A DNA stretch of 64,000 nucleotides from Blastococcus sp. CPCC 205250 (GCF_019799925.1 NZ_JABGCG010000004.1:310001-374000), one strand, 5' to 3'. Shown: positions 34,640 through 48,256, numbered from the stretch's first letter. Program-made: numbers and translations. Notes: generated from the letters alone by a model not told the origin.

Positions 34640-36036
34640 CCGGCCGCCCGCTGCGCCGCGGGACCGGCGCGGCGCCGGGGGTGCGCGCCGTCCACCTCGG
34701 CCTGGGCAGCTTCTTCCGCGCCCACCAGGCCTGGTACACCGACCGCGCCGGCGACGGCGCCGGCGACGGCGAGGGCGGTCAGGCCGGTCCGTGGGGCATC
34801 GCCGCCGTCACCGGCCGCCGGCCCGACCTGGCCGACGCGCTGACCGCGCAGGACGGGCTCTACACGCTGGTCACCCGCGGCGCGGACGGCGACCGGTTCG
34901 ACGTCGTGCGGTCGGTGGTCCGGGCGCACGCCGCTGCCGACACCGACGCCTGGCTGACCCTGCTCGCCGACCCGGCGGTGCGGGTGGTCACCACCACCGT
35001 CACCGAGGCCGGCTACCACCGCCGGGCAGGCGGCGGGCTGGACACCGACCACCCCTCGGTGGCCCGCGACCTCGCCGCGCTGCGGGACGACCCGCGCGCG
35101 GCCGTGGGGTCGGTGCCGGCGCGACTCGTCGCCGGTCTGCTCGCCCGCCGCGCCGCGGACGCCGGCCCGCTCACGCTCGTGCCCTGCGACAACCTCCCGG
35201 ACAACGGCGCCGCCCTCGCCGACGTCGTCCGCGGCGCCGCCGAGGCGGTCGACCCGACGCTGACGGACTGGATCGACGCGCAGGTCGCCACGGCCACGAC
35301 CATGGTCGACCGGATCACCCCCGAGCCCACGCCCGAGGACCGGGCCACGGTGCTCTCGGCCACCGGCACCGACGACCGGTCGCCGGTGGTCACCGAGCCG
35401 TTCAGCGAGTGGGTGGTGGCCGGGGACTTCCCCGGGGGCCGGCCGGCGTGGGAGCGCGCCGGCGCCGTCCTGACCGACGACGTCACGCCGTTCGAGCAGC
35501 GCAAGCTCTGGCTCCTCAACGGCGGGCACTCACTGCTGGCCTACGCCGGCGCACTCCGGGGCCACGCCACCGTCGCCGAGGCCGTGGCGGACGCGTACTG
35601 CGAGGCCCTCCTGCGCGACTGGTGGGAGCTGTGCATCCCGCACCTGGTCGTCGAGCCCGACGACGCCCGGCGCTACTGCGCTGCGCTGTTCGAGCGGTTC
35701 GCCAACCCCCGGATCCGGCACGCGCTCGCGCAGATCGCCACCGACGGCTCGCAGAAGCTGCCCGTCCGCCTGCTGCCCGTCCTCCGGCGCGAGCGCGACG
35801 CCGGGCGCCTCCCCGGATCCGCGGTGGTCGTGCTCGCCGCGTGGTTGCTGCACCTGCGGGGCGTCGGGGTGCCGGTCCGGGACGTCCGCGCCGGCGAGCT
35901 CGGCGCGCTGGCCGCCGGCGAGCGGGCCGGTGCCGTGCCGCGCGTGCTGTCCACCCTCGACCCGGCCCTGGCCGACGACCCGGACCTCCTCGCGGCCGTC
36001 CGGAACTCGGCGGCGGACCTCTCAGGTCGCCGGTGA
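34636..36036 (+). CDS. uxuB: Fructuronate reductase (mannonate dehydrogenase, polyol dehydrogenase family)
   Basis: A 466-aa long-chain mannitol-dehydrogenase-family protein. VHLGLGSFFRAHQAWYTD is the Rossmann start; PCDNLPDNGA is the family PS00974-type segment; the catalytic K-x4-N-x2-H is Lys290, Asn295 and His298 in KLWLLNGGH. It reduces D-fructuronate to D-mannonate with NADH. Tagaturonate reductase or mannitol dehydrogenase activity cannot be excluded from sequence, but coupling to uxaC and to a gluconokinase favours mannonate. GTG overlaps the uxaC stop by 4 nt. A GDGAGDGEGG insertion follows the first strand. Confidence 0.92.
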   Translation: MTGRPLRRGTGAAPGVRAVHLGLGSFFRAHQAWYTDRAGDGAGDGEGGQAGPWGIAAVTGRRPDLADALTAQDGLYTLVTRGADGDRFDVVRSVVRAHAAADTDAWLTLLADPAVRVVTTTVTEAGYHRRAGGGLDTDHPSVARDLAALRDDPRAAVGSVPARLVAGLLARRAADAGPLTLVPCDNLPDNGAALADVVRGAAEAVDPTLTDWIDAQVATATTMVDRITPEPTPEDRATVLSATGTDDRSPVVTEPFSEWVVAGDFPGGRPAWERAGAVLTDDVTPFEQRKLWLLNGGHSLLAYAGALRGHATVAEAVADAYCEALLRDWWELCIPHLVVEPDDARRYCAALFERFANPRIRHALAQIATDGSQKLPVRLLPVLRRERDAGRLPGSAVVVLAAWLLHLRGVGVPVRDVRAGELGALAAGERAGAVPRVLSTLDPALADDPDLLAAVRNSAADLSGRR

Positions 36037-37562
36037 GTCCCGGTCCGCCGGGCGACGTCGTCATCGGGCTCGACGTCGGGACGACCGCCGTCAAGGCCGT
36101 GGCCTTCTCCCCCGGATCGGCCTGGCGGGCCACCGCGCTGCGCGAGTACCCGCTGTGCGAGCCCCGGCCGGGCTGGCAGGTGCAGGACCCCGACGCGGTC
36201 GTCGCCGCCACGCTCGAGGCGCTGCGGGAGTGCGTGCTGGCGACGGCCGGAGCCTCGGTCACCGCCGTGTCGGTCGGCACCGCGATGCACGGCCTGCTGG
36301 CCCTCGACCGGCAGAACCGGCCGATCACCCCGCTGCTCACGTGGGCGGACTCGCGGGCCACCGGACAGGCGCGCTGGCTGCGCGAGTCGGGACTGGCTCC
36401 GGAGCTGCACCGCGTGACCGGGACCCCGGTGCACCCGATGTCGCCGCTGACCAAGCTCATGTGGTTCGCCGCGTCCGACGAGCGGACCTGCGCGGAGGCC
36501 CGCTGGTGGATCGGGCTCAAGGAGTACGTGCTCCTGGCGCTCACCGACTTCCTGGTCACCGAGCTCTCCTCCGCCTCGGGCACCGGGATGCTCGACCTCG
36601 TCGCCGGGGACTGGTACGACGGCGCGCTGGAGCTCGCCGCGGTGAACCGGGGGCAGCTGCCGGAGGTGCTGCCGACCACCGCCATCCTCAGCTCCTCCCC
36701 CGCCCTGGCCGAGCGCACCGGCCTGCGCCCCGGGACGCCGGTGGTGGCCGGCGCCGCCGACGGCCCGCTCGGGAACCTCGGCACCGGCGCCATCGACCGC
36801 GGGACGGCCGGTCTCAACCTGGGGACCAGCGGCGCCGTCCGGACGGTCGTCGACCGGCCCGCGACCGACCCGGCGGGGCGCCTCTTCTGCTACGCCCTCA
36901 CCGCCGACCACTGGGTCGTCGGCGGCGCGATCAGCAACGGCGCACACGTCGTCCGGTGGGCGGCCGCCGCCCTGGCGCCGGACCTGGCCGCCGGAGCCGA
37001 GGACGCCGACGAGGCGCTGCTGGCCCTCGCCGCGAGCGTGCCGCCGGGGAGCGACGGGCTGGTGATGCTCCCGTACCTGGTCGCCGAGCGCGCCCCGCTG
37101 TGGGACCCCGACGTCCCGGGCGCGTACCTCGGGCTGCGCCGCGGGCACACCCGCGGCCACCTCGTGCGGGCCGCGGTCGAGGGCGTGGCTGCCCAGCTCG
37201 CCGCTGTCGTCGACGTCCTCGACACGGTCGCCCCGGTCGACCGCGTCCGGGCCACCGGCGGCGCCTTCCGGGCGCCGTTGTGGCGGACGTCGGTCGCTGC
37301 CGCGCTGAGGCGTCCGCTGTCGGTCGGCAGCGACGCCGAGGGCGGAGCGCTCGGCGCCGCAGCCCTGGCCCTCCACGCCCTGGGCCACACGGCGCGCCTG
37401 GAGGACGCCCCCGCGCTGCTGGTCGCCTCGCTCGACGAGAGCCCAGCGGTGCTGCCGGACGACGCGGAGGTCGCGGCAGCGGCCCAGCGGCGGGGCCGGC
37501 TCCCCTCACTCGTCGACGGCCTCGGACGCGCGGCGGCGGCACTGGCGGCCGGCGCCCGCTGA
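36033..37562 (+). CDS. gntK: Gluconokinase, FGGY family
   Basis: A 509-aa FGGY kinase that matches Bacillus-type GntK block for block: VIGLDVGTTAVKAVAF, TAMHGLLALD, TWADSRATGQARWL, TGTPVHPMSPLTKLMW, WIGLKEYV, LGTSGAVRTVVDRP, FCYALTADHWVVGG and PYLVAERAPLWDPDVPGAYLGL. The HPM-PL-K and FCYALT-DHWV-GG strings distinguish gluconokinases from xylulokinases such as that at 21846. Product: 6-phosphogluconate. It is unusual in a uxaC-uxuB operon, where a mannonate dehydratase or 2-keto-3-deoxygluconate kinase is expected. GTG overlaps the uxuB stop by 4 nt. Confidence 0.93.
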   Translation: MSPGPPGDVVIGLDVGTTAVKAVAFSPGSAWRATALREYPLCEPRPGWQVQDPDAVVAATLEALRECVLATAGASVTAVSVGTAMHGLLALDRQNRPITPLLTWADSRATGQARWLRESGLAPELHRVTGTPVHPMSPLTKLMWFAASDERTCAEARWWIGLKEYVLLALTDFLVTELSSASGTGMLDLVAGDWYDGALELAAVNRGQLPEVLPTTAILSSSPALAERTGLRPGTPVVAGAADGPLGNLGTGAIDRGTAGLNLGTSGAVRTVVDRPATDPAGRLFCYALTADHWVVGGAISNGAHVVRWAAAALAPDLAAGAEDADEALLALAASVPPGSDGLVMLPYLVAERAPLWDPDVPGAYLGLRRGHTRGHLVRAAVEGVAAQLAAVVDVLDTVAPVDRVRATGGAFRAPLWRTSVAAALRRPLSVGSDAEGGALGAAALALHALGHTARLEDAPALLVASLDESPAVLPDDAEVAAAAQRRGRLPSLVDGLGRAAAALAAGAR

Positions 37563-37577
37563 GTCCCGGCGGCCGCG

Positions 37578-38912
37578 TCAGCGCACGCCGCGCACCCGCA
37601 GGCCGATGACCAGGCCGCCGGCGACCGCCAGCCCCGCGGCCAGGAGGTAGAGCAGCGTGTAGTTGGCGTCGCCTGCCGTGGCGCCGATCGAGACGACGAC
37701 CGGCGCGAGGAACGGCGCGAGGCTGCTCGGGATCCGTTGGCTGAAGGTGAAGATCGCCATGTACTTGCCGGCAGCGGTCTCCCGTTCGGGGAGGATGTCG
37801 AGCACGATCGCCTGGTTGCTCGCGGCGAACACGGCGATGGCCGTGGCCGTGAGCCCGGCGCCTGTCACCAGGGCGCCGGCGGAGGAGGCGAAGGCGGTCA
37901 CGATCGAGCCGGCGGCCAGGAGCAGGGAGGCGCCGACGACGAACGGCCGGCGGCGGCCCAGCCGGTCGGACAGCCACCCCGCGCCCAGGGACCCCACGAA
38001 GCTGCCGGCGATGCCCACCGACGCGGTCACCGCGACGAACCCCGCCACCTCCTCGAGGCCCACGTCCAGCCGCTCGGCGTAGAGGTACGTGCTGAAGGTC
38101 GTGGTCATCGAGACCCCGAGGAAGACCGCGAAGCGGCCGAGCCAGTTCCATGCGAAGTCGGGATGGGCGCGGGGGCTGAACACGAAGGAGCGCAGCAGCC
38201 CGCCGGGGGTCAGGGCGCCTGGCACGGAGAGGCCGCGGGAGTCCTCCTCGCGGGAGAGCAGGAGGAACGGCACCACGAGCGCCGCGCCGGTGAGCCCCGG
38301 CAGGAGGAACAGCAGCGGGCTGTCCATCGCGACGGCACCGGCGAGGAGCACGCCGGCCACGGCGGCGAGCTGGACGGTGAACCCGGTGTAGCCGGCGAGC
38401 TTGCCGCGCTGCTGCGGCAGGAGGTGGTCGGCCAGCATGTTGTTCAGGGCGCCGCCCACCGTCGCCCAGCCGAGGCTCGTCATCGCCCATCCCGCCGTGA
38501 GCGCCGCCAGGTCGTCCGCCACGGCCATGGTCGCGAGGCCGGCCAGGCCGACTCCGGTGCCGGCCAGCAGCCACGGCCGGCGCCGGCCCAGCCGGGACCG
38601 GGTGCGGTCGCTGAGCGTCCCGATCACGGGGGCGGCGAGCAGGGAGACCACCGAGCCACCGCCGAGCACGAAGCCCAGCACCGCGGCCTGCCCCGGGACC
38701 AGCTGCTGGACGCGCACGGCCAGCGAGTAGGCCATCGGCCCGAGCAGCGCCATCGAGGAGCCGAAGTTGGCCAGCACCAGCAGCAGCAGGCGGAGCCGGG
38801 AGAGGCCGGCCGGGCCCCGGGGCCCCGCCGACGGGGCGGCCGGGCCGGCGGTGACCTGCGGGGAGCCCGCCGCCACCGGCACGACCGGGTCCCCGCCGGC
38901 GGGGACGCTCAT
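37578..38912 (-). CDS. MFS sugar permease, candidate glucuronide transporter
   Basis: A 444-aa major-facilitator protein with 12 predicted helices. The loop motif GTLSDRTRSRLGRRRPWLLA after helix 2 and its repeat GWLSDRLGRRRPFVVG after helix 8 resemble GPH/sucrose-type symporters. FSTYLYAERL and IPSSLAPFLAPVVV are consistent with a sugar cotransporter. Its ATG overlaps the uidA stop by 4 nt, like the uidA-uidB pair of enterobacteria, so beta-glucuronide uptake is a reasonable guess; another glycoside is possible. It converges on gntK with 15 bp between stops. Confidence 0.85.
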   Translation of the reverse strand: MSVPAGGDPVVPVAAGSPQVTAGPAAPSAGPRGPAGLSRLRLLLLVLANFGSSMALLGPMAYSLAVRVQQLVPGQAAVLGFVLGGGSVVSLLAAPVIGTLSDRTRSRLGRRRPWLLAGTGVGLAGLATMAVADDLAALTAGWAMTSLGWATVGGALNNMLADHLLPQQRGKLAGYTGFTVQLAAVAGVLLAGAVAMDSPLLFLLPGLTGAALVVPFLLLSREEDSRGLSVPGALTPGGLLRSFVFSPRAHPDFAWNWLGRFAVFLGVSMTTTFSTYLYAERLDVGLEEVAGFVAVTASVGIAGSFVGSLGAGWLSDRLGRRRPFVVGASLLLAAGSIVTAFASSAGALVTGAGLTATAIAVFAASNQAIVLDILPERETAAGKYMAIFTFSQRIPSSLAPFLAPVVVSIGATAGDANYTLLYLLAAGLAVAGGLVIGLRVRGVR

Positions 38913-40702
38913 CCCTGCGTGCCGGGCTTGCGGTTGCCCAGCCCCAGCCACCGGCGGCGCAGGGCGTGCGCGGCCGCCTTCGGCCGGCGGTCGCGGCTGA
39001 AGACGCCCTTCTTGTTGCCGTCGACCCGGTGGATGGCCCGCGTGGTCTGGAAGTCGGCGAAGTTCCACACGTGCTCGCCGACGAAGGCCTCGACCCGGTC
39101 GAACACCCGGTGGTTCATGTCGAGGTAGTCCTGCTGGTACTCCTCGGTCCACGGGATGTCCCAGAGCGAGTGGAGCCCGGAGACGGTGTCCGCGCCGTAC
39201 TCCCCCATGAAGATCGGCTTGTCGTACTTCGCTGCCCAGCCCCGCAGGTCGCGCTCCAGGTAGTCCTCGGCGGTCTCCAGGTCGCCGGTCGCGATGTACC
39301 AGCCGTAGTACCGGTTGAGGGAGATGACGTCGAACAGGTCCGCGATGAGGTCGGTCTCGGCGTTGGGGAGCAGCCACACGGTCGAGGTCAGCGGCCGGGT
39401 CGGGTCCAGCTCCCGGGTCAGCTGGACCAGCGGTTCGAAGTACTCGCGGGCGCCCTCCTCGCTGGAGGACGGCTCGTTGCTGATGCACCACATGACGACG
39501 CTCGGGTGGTTCTTGTCGCGGGCGATCAGCTCCCGGAGGTGCTGGGCGTGCGCGGCCTGCGTCTGGTCGTTGTACGTCTCCGGGGAGAACGTCGGGGACG
39601 CGCCCCTGCCGCTGAGCCCGCCCTGGACGGCGAGGTTCAGGCCGACGGCCGCCGTCTCGTCGATGACGACGACGCCGTGCCGGTCGGCGAACTCCAGCAC
39701 CTCCTCCGCGTACGGGTAGTGCGACGTGCGGAAGGAGTTGGCGCCCACCCACTCCATGAGCTGGAAGTCGTGCACCAGGTAGGCGTCGTCGTGGCCCTTG
39801 CCCCGGACCGGGGTGTCCTCGTGCTTGCCGAAGCCGGTGAAGTAGAACGGCTCGCCGTTGATGAGGAACTGGGTGCCGCGGACCTCGACGGTGCGGACCC
39901 CGAACGGCTCGGTGTAGCTGTCCACGACCGTGTCGCCGTCGAGGACCTCGACGACGAGGTCGTACAGGTACGCCGCGCCGGGCTGCCACAGGTGGACCTC
40001 GTCGATCCGGAGCGTGCCCTCGGCGCCGGTCGCCGTCGCCACCTCCGCGCCCTCGGCGTCCAGCGCACGCACCCGCACGTCGGCCGGGGCACTGGTGCGG
40101 ACGGCGTAGTCGACGGTGCCGGTGGCGCCGTCGACCCCGGGAACGACCGTGACGTCCTCGACGTGGGTGGCCGGCCGGCTGAACAGCCACACCGAGCGGG
40201 CGAGACCGGCGTAGTTGAAAAAGTCGTGGTGGTAGGTCTGCTTCCGCGTCCCGTCCTGGGCGACCGTGAGGGAGCCCGGGGGGATGGTGACGTTGGTCAG
40301 CTCGTTGTTGACGCCGACCGTGAGCCGGAACTCCTCGCCGGCGCGGACGGCGTCGGTGATGTCGGCCTCGAACGGGGTGTAGCCGCCGACGTGCTCGGCC
40401 ACCAGCCGGTCGTCGACGTGGACGCGGCCCTCGTGGGTCGCCGCGTCGAAGCGCAGCAGCACCCGCTCGCCGGCCCAGCCGCGCGGCACCCGGACCGTGC
40501 GCTGGTACCAGACCCAGCCCACGTGGTCGCGGATGGCCCGGTCGGTGAACTGGTCGTTGTAGCTCGCCGGGACGGCGGCCTCGAGCGGGGTGTCCAGGCG
40601 GCCGGTCCACGGCTCGTCCTGCACGCGGCCGGCGATGCCGAAGCGCCACAGGCCGTCGAGGTTCACCAGTTCGCGGGTCGGGGTGGAACGGGGCTTGAGC
40701 AC
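38909..40702 (-). CDS. uidA: Beta-glucuronidase (GH2)
   Basis: A 597-aa GH2 enzyme very close to E. coli UidA along its length: LKPRSTPTRELVNLDGLW, SYNDQF, YHHDFFNYAGLARSVWL, TSHYPYAEEVLEFADRHG, VIDETAAVGLNL, KNHPSVVMW. Acid/base Glu410 (SNEP) and nucleophile Glu501 (MGEYGAD) are offset by three from E. coli Glu413 and Glu504. The glucuronate-reading Asn563 and Lys565 of GNKKG are present (E. coli 566 and 568), which separates it from galactosidases. No signal peptide, so cytoplasmic. GTG 40702 has GAGGAGA just upstream; it follows the beta-galactosidase by 8 nt. It would release D-glucuronate for uxaC. Confidence 0.96.
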   Translation of the reverse strand: MLKPRSTPTRELVNLDGLWRFGIAGRVQDEPWTGRLDTPLEAAVPASYNDQFTDRAIRDHVGWVWYQRTVRVPRGWAGERVLLRFDAATHEGRVHVDDRLVAEHVGGYTPFEADITDAVRAGEEFRLTVGVNNELTNVTIPPGSLTVAQDGTRKQTYHHDFFNYAGLARSVWLFSRPATHVEDVTVVPGVDGATGTVDYAVRTSAPADVRVRALDAEGAEVATATGAEGTLRIDEVHLWQPGAAYLYDLVVEVLDGDTVVDSYTEPFGVRTVEVRGTQFLINGEPFYFTGFGKHEDTPVRGKGHDDAYLVHDFQLMEWVGANSFRTSHYPYAEEVLEFADRHGVVVIDETAAVGLNLAVQGGLSGRGASPTFSPETYNDQTQAAHAQHLRELIARDKNHPSVVMWCISNEPSSSEEGAREYFEPLVQLTRELDPTRPLTSTVWLLPNAETDLIADLFDVISLNRYYGWYIATGDLETAEDYLERDLRGWAAKYDKPIFMGEYGADTVSGLHSLWDIPWTEEYQQDYLDMNHRVFDRVEAFVGEHVWNFADFQTTRAIHRVDGNKKGVFSRDRRPKAAAHALRRRWLGLGNRKPGTQG

Positions 40703-40710
40703 GTCTCTCC

Positions 40711-44998
<4,288 letters not shown>

Positions 44999-45004
44999 GG
45001 TCAC

Positions 45005-45113
45005 GTCCTCGGTGCAGGCGGATGCAGGGGACCCGGGCGGCTCGCCTCCGTGGTCCCCGTCACGCTAACATGAATCCCGAAGTGCGTTGCTAATTTCGTC
45101 GAGAGCGAGTTCC
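45005..45113. promoter_or_regulatory. Divergent promoter region between GH1 and TetR genes
   Basis: Leftward -10 TAGCGT (plus-strand 45063-45068) serves the glycosidase operon. Rightward an AT-rich TAATTT at 45090-45095 lies about 20 bp before the TetR ATG. The imperfect dyad around GAATCCCGAAGTGCG and GCTAATTTCG is a possible TetR operator. Confidence 0.5.
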
Positions 45114-45734
45114 ATGACCGGCGTGACCACCCGCGGGCCGTACGCCAAGTCGGCCGACGTGCGCCGCCGGATCGTCGAGGCCTGCACCGAGGCCTTCGGC
45201 GAGACCGGTTTCCGCGGCGCGACGATGAAGGACATCGCCAAGCGCGCGGGCATCAGCCACACCGGGCTCCTGCACCACTACGCGAGCAAGGAGGACCTCC
45301 TCGGCGCGGTCCTCCAGCTGCGCGTCGACGAGAGCACGGAGTACCTGCGCTCGGCCCGGGCCCTCGACCCGGGCGACCACCCGCTCGAGGCCCTCCGGGG
45401 GATGCTCGCGGTGCTGGCCGACGACGAGCAGCGGCCCGGCCTGGTGGAGCTGCACTGCACGCTGTCGGCCGAGGCGAGCTCGCCCGACCACCCGGCACAC
45501 CCCTACTACGCCGAGCGCTCGCGCCTCGCCCGGGACTACTACCGCCGGGCCTTCGCCGCGCTCGCCGAACGCGGGCAGCTGCGGTCCTCGACCGACCCGG
45601 AGACCCTCGCCACGATGACCGTGTCCCTCCACCACGGGCTCCAGGCCCAGTGGCTCCTCGACCGCGGGTCGGTCGACATCCCGGCCGCCATCCGTGCCTT
45701 CTTCGCCGCGGTCGTCCCCGAGCTGGCGCAGTGA
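45114..45734 (+). CDS. TetR-family transcriptional regulator
   Basis: A 206-aa TetR repressor. Residues about 10-60 are the DNA-binding domain: SADVRRRIVEACTEAFGETG, MKDIAKRAGISHTGLLHHYASKEDLL. The ligand domain contains HCTLSAEASSPDHPAHPYY. ATG 45114 is preferred over an upstream TTG because GAGAGCGAG precedes it. It is translationally coupled (GTGA) to a Gfo/Idh/MocA oxidoreductase and divergent from the glycosidase operon, which it probably controls; the ligand could be a sugar. Confidence 0.9.
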   Translation: MTGVTTRGPYAKSADVRRRIVEACTEAFGETGFRGATMKDIAKRAGISHTGLLHHYASKEDLLGAVLQLRVDESTEYLRSARALDPGDHPLEALRGMLAVLADDEQRPGLVELHCTLSAEASSPDHPAHPYYAERSRLARDYYRRAFAALAERGQLRSSTDPETLATMTVSLHHGLQAQWLLDRGSVDIPAAIRAFFAAVVPELAQ

Positions 45735-46720
45735 CCGTCTCGATCGGCGTCCTGGGCGCCGCGAAGATCGTCAAGGGCGGCCTGCTCGACCCCGCCGCCG
45801 GGCTGGACGGCGTGGAGGTCGTCGCCCTCGCCGCGCGCGACGCCCGCCGGGCCGCGGAGTACGCCGCCGAGCACGGCATCCCGCGGGTCCTCGACTCCTA
45901 CGACGCCGTCGTCGAGGACCCGACCGTCGACGCCGTCTACGTGCCCACCCCGGCCGCCCTGCACGGGTACTGGACACGGCGGGCGATCGAGGCCGGCAAG
46001 CACGTGCTGTGCGAGAAGCCGTTCACCGCCAACGCCGACGAGGCAGCGGAGGTCGCCGCCCTGGCGGAGGGCAGCGGGCTCGTCGTCATGGAGGCGATGC
46101 ACTCCCGCCACTCACCCCGGTGGGCGCGCATGTCGGGCATCGTGCGATCCGGCGTGCTCGGCGAGGTCCGGACGGCGGAGGCCCGGTTCATCACGCCGCA
46201 TGCCGACCGCGCGGGCGACATCCGCTGGCAGCTGCCCCTCGGCGGCGGCGCACTGATGGACCTGGGCGTCTACCCCCTCACCCTGCTGCGCCACCTGTTC
46301 GGCGAGCCGGAGGTGCGCGCCGCACACGCGGTCGACGTCGAGGGCGTCGACGCCTCCATGACCGCCGACCTGGCGTTCGCCGGCGGGATCGAGGGGCGCG
46401 TCGTGGCGAGCATGTCGGAGGGCGCCGACTGGGGCGCCGACCTGCGCGTCACCGGGACGGCGGGCGCGCTCGCCGTGCGCATGCCCTACCACCCGTACCT
46501 GTACGGGGAGCTCGTCCTCACCACGGACGGCGGCACGGAGACCGAGGGGCCCGAGGAGCGCACCACCTACTCCCACATGCTCGAGGCCTTCCGCGACGCG
46601 GTCGCCTCGGGTGGGCCGGTCCTGACCGACGCGCGCGAGGCCACGGCGACCATGCGCGCCGTCGACGCGATCTACCGGGCCGCCGGCATGTCCCCGCGGC
46701 AACCCCTCCTCCAGCACTGA
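45731..46720 (+). CDS. Gfo/Idh/MocA-family sugar oxidoreductase
   Basis: A 329-aa NAD(P)-dependent oxidoreductase. IGVLGAAKIVKGGLLDP is the Rossmann loop; YVPTPAALHGYW, AGKHVLCEKPFTANADEA (catalytic EKP lysine), GGALMDLGVYPLTLLRHLFGEP are characteristic. The nearest described types are D-xylose/D-glucose dehydrogenases and trans-dihydrodiol dehydrogenase-like proteins. The GTG start overlaps the TetR stop by 4 nt, and a GH43 gene follows 27 bp later, so oxidation of a xylan- or glucoside-derived sugar is plausible. Substrate not determined. Confidence 0.88.
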   Translation: MTVSIGVLGAAKIVKGGLLDPAAGLDGVEVVALAARDARRAAEYAAEHGIPRVLDSYDAVVEDPTVDAVYVPTPAALHGYWTRRAIEAGKHVLCEKPFTANADEAAEVAALAEGSGLVVMEAMHSRHSPRWARMSGIVRSGVLGEVRTAEARFITPHADRAGDIRWQLPLGGGALMDLGVYPLTLLRHLFGEPEVRAAHAVDVEGVDASMTADLAFAGGIEGRVVASMSEGADWGADLRVTGTAGALAVRMPYHPYLYGELVLTTDGGTETEGPEERTTYSHMLEAFRDAVASGGPVLTDAREATATMRAVDAIYRAAGMSPRQPLLQH

Positions 46721-46747
46721 TCACCCACCTCGACGACAAGGGCTCCC

Positions 46748-48247
46748 GTGACCTCGCCATCCGGCTACCGCAACCCCGTCCTGCCCGGCTTCTACCCCGA
46801 CCCCAGCGTGTGCCGGGTGGGCGACGAGTACTTCCTGGCCACCTCGACGTTCACCTGGTTCCCCGGCATCCCGGTCTTCCGCTCGACGAACCTCGTCGAC
46901 TGGCACCAGATCGGCCACGTCCTCGACCGGCCGTCGCAGCTCGACATGAGCGCCACGCAGGGATGGGCGTCGATGGGCGTCTACGCCCCGACCATCCGCC
47001 ACCACGACGGGCGCTTCTTCGTCATCGTGCAGAACGTGCTCACCACCGGCGGGGAGACGTTCTTCGTGACCGCCGAGGACCCGGCCGGGCCGTGGAGCGA
47101 CCCGGTGCGGATCCACCACGACGGCGGCGACCCCGACCTCGCCTGGGACGCCGACGGCGCCTGCTGGGTCCACGTCGCCGTCTTCGACCACGTCGAGCGG
47201 TTCCGGATCGACGACACCACCGGCGAGATCCTGTCCGAGCCCGAGCACACGTGGTCGGGGACCGGGGGCCAGTACCCCGAGGCGCCGCACGTCTTCGAGA
47301 AGGACGGCACCTGGTACCTGCTGCTGGCCGAGGGCGGCACCCGGCACGGCCACGCCGTGTCCGTCGCCCGCGGCCCCTCCCCCGCCGGGCCGTGGGAGGG
47401 CTGCCCGGACAACCCGGTGCTCACGCACCGTGGCACCGGCCGCCCGATCCAGAACGTCGGCCACGGCGACCTGGTCGAGGCTGCCGACGGGTCCTGGTGG
47501 CTGGTCGTCCTCGGCGTGCGCCCGCGCGGGATCTCGCCCGCCTTCCACGTGCTGGGCCGGGAGACGTTCCTGGCGCCGGTCGACTGGGTCGACGGCTGGC
47601 CGGTCATCGCGCCGCTGGAGCTGGAGGTCCCCACGCGCCCGCCGGGCGACCCGGACCCGGTGGAGTGGACCGGGCGGGACGACTTCGACGACCCGGAGCC
47701 CGGCCCCCGGTGGATCGCGGTGCGCCGCTCCCCTGCCGAGTTCGCCTCGACGACCGACCGGCCCGGATGGCTGACGCTGCACGGCACGGAGGCCACCCTC
47801 GACTCCGAGTACCCGGTGCTGCTCGGCCGCCGCCAGCAGCACCACCTGTGCCGCGCCCGGACCCTGGTCGACCGCGGCAGCGCCGGCGAGGCCGGCCTGA
47901 CCGTCTACCACGACGAGCTGTCGCACCACCGCGTCGCGGTCGTGGGCGACCGGGTCGTCGCGAGTGGCCGCAGCGGCCCGTTTCGCACCGAGTTCGGCTC
48001 CGCACCCCTCCCTGACGGGCCGGTGGTCCTGCGGGTGGAGACGACGAAGGGCTTCCACGGCCCCGACACCGTCCACCTCGGCTTCGAGGACGACGCCGGC
48101 GGGTTCCAGGTGCTCGCCGAGCTGGACGGCCGCCACCTCTCCACGGAGGTCACGGGCGGGTTCGTCGGCCGTGTCCTCGGCCTGTACGCCGTCGGGGGCG
48201 ACGCCGCCTTCGACTGGTTCGACTACCAGGAGACCGACGGACGCTGA
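46748..48247 (+). CDS. GH43 beta-xylosidase/arabinofuranosidase (rightward copy)
   Basis: A 499-aa intracellular GH43 enzyme. NPVLPGFYPDPSVCRVGDEY gives the catalytic base Asp18; Asp130 in GGDPDLAWD and acid Glu178 in YPEAPHVF complete the triad. The C-terminal 200 residues are a concanavalin-like sandwich (GH43_C2), as in xylan 1,4-beta-xylosidases. GTG 46748 has AAGGG six bases upstream. It converges on a second GH43 gene over a shared hairpin terminator. Together with xylA-xylB it implies xylo-oligosaccharide use. Confidence 0.93.
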   Translation: MTSPSGYRNPVLPGFYPDPSVCRVGDEYFLATSTFTWFPGIPVFRSTNLVDWHQIGHVLDRPSQLDMSATQGWASMGVYAPTIRHHDGRFFVIVQNVLTTGGETFFVTAEDPAGPWSDPVRIHHDGGDPDLAWDADGACWVHVAVFDHVERFRIDDTTGEILSEPEHTWSGTGGQYPEAPHVFEKDGTWYLLLAEGGTRHGHAVSVARGPSPAGPWEGCPDNPVLTHRGTGRPIQNVGHGDLVEAADGSWWLVVLGVRPRGISPAFHVLGRETFLAPVDWVDGWPVIAPLELEVPTRPPGDPDPVEWTGRDDFDDPEPGPRWIAVRRSPAEFASTTDRPGWLTLHGTEATLDSEYPVLLGRRQQHHLCRARTLVDRGSAGEAGLTVYHDELSHHRVAVVGDRVVASGRSGPFRTEFGSAPLPDGPVVLRVETTKGFHGPDTVHLGFEDDAGGFQVLAELDGRHLSTEVTGGFVGRVLGLYAVGGDAAFDWFDYQETDGR

Positions 48248-48256
48248 CGGGCCGCC

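Noticed and set aside
38909..40702. uidA-like gene as a beta-galactosidase
   Set aside because: The NKKG motif with both glucuronate-reading residues and the near end-to-end match to UidA favour beta-glucuronidase.
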